From Deltaproteobacteria bacterium (lineage in GTDB: Bacteria; Desulfobacterota; DSM-4660; Desulfatiglandales; HGW-15), in the NCBI GenBank assembly GCA_019308985.1, contig JAFDHB010000144.1:1-9136 (forward strand): DNA of 9,136 nucleotides, given 5' to 3'. The position numbers and the translations under genes were made by a program. Of this stretch, positions 6,875 to 9,136 are shown piece after piece (the first letter of the stretch is position 1; each line of letters opens with the position of its first letter). The notes under the pieces are model-generated. The model did not search any database, was not told the DNA's origin, and was given only the letters and a program-made list of their open reading frames with translations.

Positions 6875-6922
6875 CAGGGATGAAGCGCAACGCAGAAATT
6901 GGACTTCTTACGAAGCCATCAA

Positions 6923-8533
6923 TTAGTTCTGGGTTTCTTCTTCTATGTAGTCCAGCACATCCTCGAAGCTCGTGATGGCCGCATCAATCAGGAACATGGA
7001 ATACTTCTTGTTATGAACTCCGTTCCCGAACCTCACTATGTCCAGGTTCTCCCGGCCTTCCCTCAGCATCCCCATTGCCTCGTGCATCTTGGCCTTGGAG
7101 AGTTTTGATTTGGCCTCCTCCAGGGCCGTCAGAGCCTCTTCTTTCACCTCCTTGGCAAACTCCAACTCCCTGCTCAATTCCGCTTTCCATTCCCTGAGCA
7201 TCTTTTCATGATCTTTGGTGTGGCATCTGACGCAGGCCCTTGCCGAGCCCACCAAGGTCCTCTCTCCCTTGGCAGTCGTGCCCAGCTCGATATGGCAGCC
7301 CAGACAATTCGTCCTGGCCCTGCGCATGGGATCCGGGGCTTCAATCACTCCCCTTCGCTTCAAGCCTGCTGCCAGCAGTCGCTGGTACCGATGGGGATCA
7401 GGGTGGCACGTCCCGCAAGCGGCCTGCACGGTCTGGTCCTTGATCACTTCCTTGATGGTCATTTTGGGCCCTGACTTGGGAAGTGTCAGAAGAAGTTTCG
7501 CCTTTTGGTGCCTGACCGGTTCGTGGCACTCCACGCACCTGGTATTCTTTACGGTGACATGCTTCTGGTGCAGGAGTTTTCCGTTTTTCTTTTCCTTCAG
7601 GTCCTTTGCCCTGTCATGGCATGACTCGCAATTCCCCTGCTTGATCCTTCCCGCACCCAGCACCACGGCCGTTCTGAGTTGACCCTTTTCAAAGTATGCC
7701 TGGGAGTGCCCCCCACCTGCTGCCTGAATGAGTTCGAAGTGGCAGCTGCTGCACGACACTCCCGCATCTTTCAGCATCCGGTGCGTGATGGGTTTTTCGC
7801 CCGATGTCTGGATGGGCTTTTCCGGGAGCTTGTGGCAGAGATCGCATCTTGCCCTTTCCTGGTTGAACTTGGCCTTGGTGAAATGGCACAGGAAACAGGA
7901 GCCCTTCGAGACTTCGAAATGCTTGTTCTCGGTCTCGTGCTGGTGACACGAAGCACAATTGACCTGCTGGCCCTCGATCTGTTTTGCCTTGTCCAGGTGG
8001 GGCTCGTGTACGAAGGCCACTTTCCCGGTAAACTTGATCTTCTTGGTCCTGAACTCGTCCTTGGGGTTGCCGTGGCAGTTGGAGGTCAGGCAACTGGCAT
8101 CCACGATCCGCGGCCTGGTCCTTATGACGCCGCCCCCCAGCTCAATGTATGAAAAACGTTCCGGCGGCTTTTTGGGTATGTGCTTGATCTCGTCTTTTGA
8201 TCCGGATACATGGCCCCTGTAAGCCTTTTTCTTTTTGGGCGGGTAATGGCACTCAACGCATCCAACGTTGTTGTGTTTTCCCTTTTTCCACAGTTCGTAT
8301 CCCTTCTGGACGATATTGGGATAGGTGAGGATGTGACAGTAGCCGCAAAAGGGTTGAGGTGCCGGGATGGAAAGCCGGGCGATCGCAAATTCCTTTGCGG
8401 CTTCCTCCCCTTGCCCCGCTCTTGTGGATTCAGGGAGCAAAAAGAAAAGGGGGCCTGCCGCCAAAAGAAGGGGAAAAACCACAAGCCATTTAGTTTTATT
8501 GATCATGTTGTCTTCCATCTCGATCCTCTTCAT
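6923..8533 (-). CDS. 12-haem c-type cytochrome with NapC/NrfH-like N-terminus and helical C-terminal tail
   Basis: A 536-residue exported protein. Residues 16-33 form a hydrophobic signal or anchor; STRAG (36-40) offers a possible cleavage site. Twelve haem motifs are visible: eleven CXXCH (starting at C63, C92, C193, C213, C230, C261, C302, C333, C373, C410, C434) and one expanded CX4CH (C148-LTSN-C153-H154). The first two, with the WKKGKHNNVGCVECHYP text between 82 and 98, resemble the quinol-facing NapC/NrfH family, so the protein may take electrons from menaquinol and pass them along its haem chain (inference). The remainder has no close family that I recognise. The last 100 residues are haem-free, charged and helical, with a coiled-coil-like stretch at about 446-492 and a GVHNKKYSMFLIDAAI segment (505-520) of the type that ends NrfA-like and other multihaem cytochromes. 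AAGGAG five bases before the ATG fixes the start. The gene overlaps the receiver gene by 38 bases, and a 297-base spacer follows it. Confidence 0.88.
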   Translation of the reverse strand: MKRIEMEDNMINKTKWLVVFPLLLAAGPLFFLLPESTRAGQGEEAAKEFAIARLSIPAPQPFCGYCHILTYPNIVQKGYELWKKGKHNNVGCVECHYPPKKKKAYRGHVSGSKDEIKHIPKKPPERFSYIELGGGVIRTRPRIVDASCLTSNCHGNPKDEFRTKKIKFTGKVAFVHEPHLDKAKQIEGQQVNCASCHQHETENKHFEVSKGSCFLCHFTKAKFNQERARCDLCHKLPEKPIQTSGEKPITHRMLKDAGVSCSSCHFELIQAAGGGHSQAYFEKGQLRTAVVLGAGRIKQGNCESCHDRAKDLKEKKNGKLLHQKHVTVKNTRCVECHEPVRHQKAKLLLTLPKSGPKMTIKEVIKDQTVQAACGTCHPDPHRYQRLLAAGLKRRGVIEAPDPMRRARTNCLGCHIELGTTAKGERTLVGSARACVRCHTKDHEKMLREWKAELSRELEFAKEVKEEALTALEEAKSKLSKAKMHEAMGMLREGRENLDIVRFGNGVHNKKYSMFLIDAAITSFEDVLDYIEEETQN

Positions 8534-8882
8534 GAATGCTCCTTAACCAGTAAACGAGTTCGTCGGTATCCACGGGCTTGGTCAAGCATGCATAGATGTG
8601 GTAACAAATGGACTCCTTGAACTCCGGGTTCAGCCTGTGTTTCGTGAGGCCCAGGAAGTATACGCCCGGGTGCTTGAGGGTAAGCTCCCTGATCTTCCCG
8701 TTATCAATTCCCCTGGCATTCAGGTCAATGACCGCGGCAAGACATTGCCTGTCACCTAGGTGACTAATGAAAGAGGACAGCTCATGCACAGGCACGGCCT
8801 TGAACCCTTCCCTTTTCACAAAGGAACACAGGCGCTTACATTCCTCTCGGTCTTCGCAAAAAATGACTGTGCACTTCTTCAT
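8496..8882 (-). CDS. single-domain response regulator (CheY-like receiver)
   Basis: A 128-residue cytoplasmic protein consisting only of a receiver domain. The expected active-site residues are all present: acidic pair E10/D11 after the first beta strand (CTVIFCED), phospho-acceptor D53 in AAVIDLN, the switch threonine T80 in YFLGLTKH, and lysine K102 in the LTKPVDTDEL motif. There is no DNA-binding or enzymatic output domain, so it should act by binding a partner or as a relay, and no histidine kinase lies in the window. It is the first gene of the cluster. Its 3' end overlaps the 12-haem cytochrome gene by 38 bases, and that gene's ribosome site lies within this coding region, so the two are probably translationally coupled. 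The start is the ATG at 8882; the upstream site (GGATGG) is weak. It is unusual for such a regulator to be fused translationally to a cytochrome gene; a role in sensing redox state is only a guess. Confidence 0.85.
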   Translation of the reverse strand: MKKCTVIFCEDREECKRLCSFVKREGFKAVPVHELSSFISHLGDRQCLAAVIDLNARGIDNGKIRELTLKHPGVYFLGLTKHRLNPEFKESICYHIYACLTKPVDTDELVYWLRSIHEEDRDGRQHDQ

Positions 8883-8908
8883 TAGCCATCCAACTTGTCA
8901 AACTAAGT

Positions 8909-8924
8909 CAGGCTGTTGCCCAAA
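8909..8924 (-). repeat. right half of the 16-bp perfect inverted repeat (inner block)
   Basis: CAGGCTGTTGCCCAAA is the exact reverse complement of 85-100. It lies 26 bases upstream of the receiver gene start and would fall in its 5' leader or promoter. Confidence 0.9.
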
Positions 8925-8983
8925 TCTTTTCCGCTCCACCCATTTATGCGAAAAGAAAATAGCGCTCATGGTATTTGCTGTTG

Positions 8984-9015
8984 TGGTCCCTGGGGGTCTT
9001 TTCTCAAGGCTCAAT
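8984..9015 (-). repeat. right half of the 32-bp perfect inverted repeat
   Basis: Exact reverse complement of 33-64. Read on the minus strand it has the same direction as the genes, about 100 bases upstream of the receiver gene start, so it lies where a promoter or operator would be. The match stops at both edges (8983 and 9016). Confidence 0.95.
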
Positions 9016-9136
9016 CAAATTGCTTCCAGGCACTTACAAGGCACAAACAGTTAATAGAAGGCCACAGTAGCCCCAAGAGATCATCTTCACCGGAGCCTCC
9101 ACCTCTCGCCCCTATTGAGGAACCCCTATGAGGACA

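Larger units (their letters stand above)
6625..6922. repeat. 298-base spacer holding a palindromic dispersed repeat-like element
   Basis: This is the only large gap inside the cluster, and it contains no convincing gene. Next to the ferredoxin start there is a purine-rich leader on the minus strand (about 6625-6657). From about 6696 to 6922 the plus strand reads as a palindromic intergenic element: TTCAGAAAAGCCCCAGATAC at its left, a central hairpin at 6743-6763, and CGCAACGCAGAAATTGGACT followed by TTACGAAGCCATCAA at its right, ending against the stop codon of the cytochrome gene. I recall closely similar text repeated many times between genes in Desulfobacterota genomes; that recollection cannot be checked here. 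A weak promoter-like pair (TTGAAG with TTAGTA 19 bases on, minus strand) could restart transcription for the ferredoxin-molybdoenzyme part, but the support is poor. Confidence 0.55.
8883..9136 (-). promoter_or_regulatory. upstream region of the cluster, no gene assigned
   Basis: This 254-base stretch precedes the first gene and should hold the cluster promoter. I see no confident -35/-10 pair and no -24/-12 (sigma-54) pair on the minus strand. It contains the right-hand 32-bp and 16-bp repeat blocks, an AT-rich stretch between them (about 8941-8963), and near its end a 12-base direct repeat (CCCCTAT, optional T, GAGGA at 9109-9121 and 9123-9134). Confidence 0.4.

Noticed and set aside
8896..8901. 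TTGACA on the minus strand, a perfect sigma-70 -35 hexamer upstream of the receiver gene.
   Set aside because: It lies only 13 bases before the ATG, so a matching -10 would fall inside the gene; it cannot drive the annotated start.
9128..9136. Possible start of a divergent plus-strand gene: ATG at 9128 preceded by GAGGA.
   Set aside because: Only three codons lie in the window, and the GAGGA is part of a local direct repeat, so there is too little to call a gene.

Overview
The window carries one co-directional gene cluster of seven genes on the minus strand, read from about 8882 down to 269. It looks like a periplasmic or membrane-facing anaerobic electron-transfer system. Gene order in the direction of transcription: a stand-alone response-regulator receiver protein; a 12-haem c-type cytochrome with a NapC/NrfH-like N-terminus; a Tat-exported four-cluster [4Fe-4S] protein; a Tat-exported molybdopterin oxidoreductase of the polysulfide/thiosulfate/arsenate reductase-like branch; a TorD-type maturation chaperone; an octahaem cytochrome of the cytochrome c554 type; and a second Tat-exported four-cluster [4Fe-4S] protein with a C-terminal membrane helix (FdnH/HybA-like). 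Together they predict about 20 c-type haems, nine [4Fe-4S] clusters and one Mo/W-bis-pyranopterin site.

The organism is most likely a Desulfobacterota ('Deltaproteobacteria') anaerobe. This rests on the density of multihaem cytochromes, the three Tat-dependent redox subunits, the AGG/AAG-rich codon use, and non-coding repeats (heptamer GGTTCAA/G tracts and a palindromic GGCGTAC element) of a kind I recall from such genomes. This is inference; there is no rRNA or marker gene here.

Layout: 1-268 is non-coding downstream sequence with half of a long inverted repeat, a heptamer tandem repeat and a palindrome. 269-6624 holds five tightly spaced genes (gaps 28, 52, 6 and 21 bases). 6625-6922 is a 298-base spacer that appears to be a dispersed palindromic repeat with a 100-base inverted-repeat-bounded segment inside it. 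6923-8882 holds the 12-haem cytochrome and the receiver gene, which overlap by 38 bases. 8883-9136 is the upstream region and contains the other half of the inverted repeat.

Working model (inference): the NapC-like cytochrome, possibly membrane-anchored, exchanges electrons with the quinone pool. The ferredoxin-like subunits and the octahaem cytochrome wire electrons to or from the molybdoenzyme. The chaperone inserts the cofactor and controls Tat export, and the receiver protein provides signalling input. There is no NrfD/PsrC-type integral membrane quinone subunit in the window, so the usual partner of such enzymes is absent or replaced. The substrate cannot be assigned. The most notable observations are the 32 bp + 16 bp inverted repeat that brackets the whole cluster, an Asp in place of the third [4Fe-4S] cysteine in the molybdoenzyme, and the unusual combination of parts.
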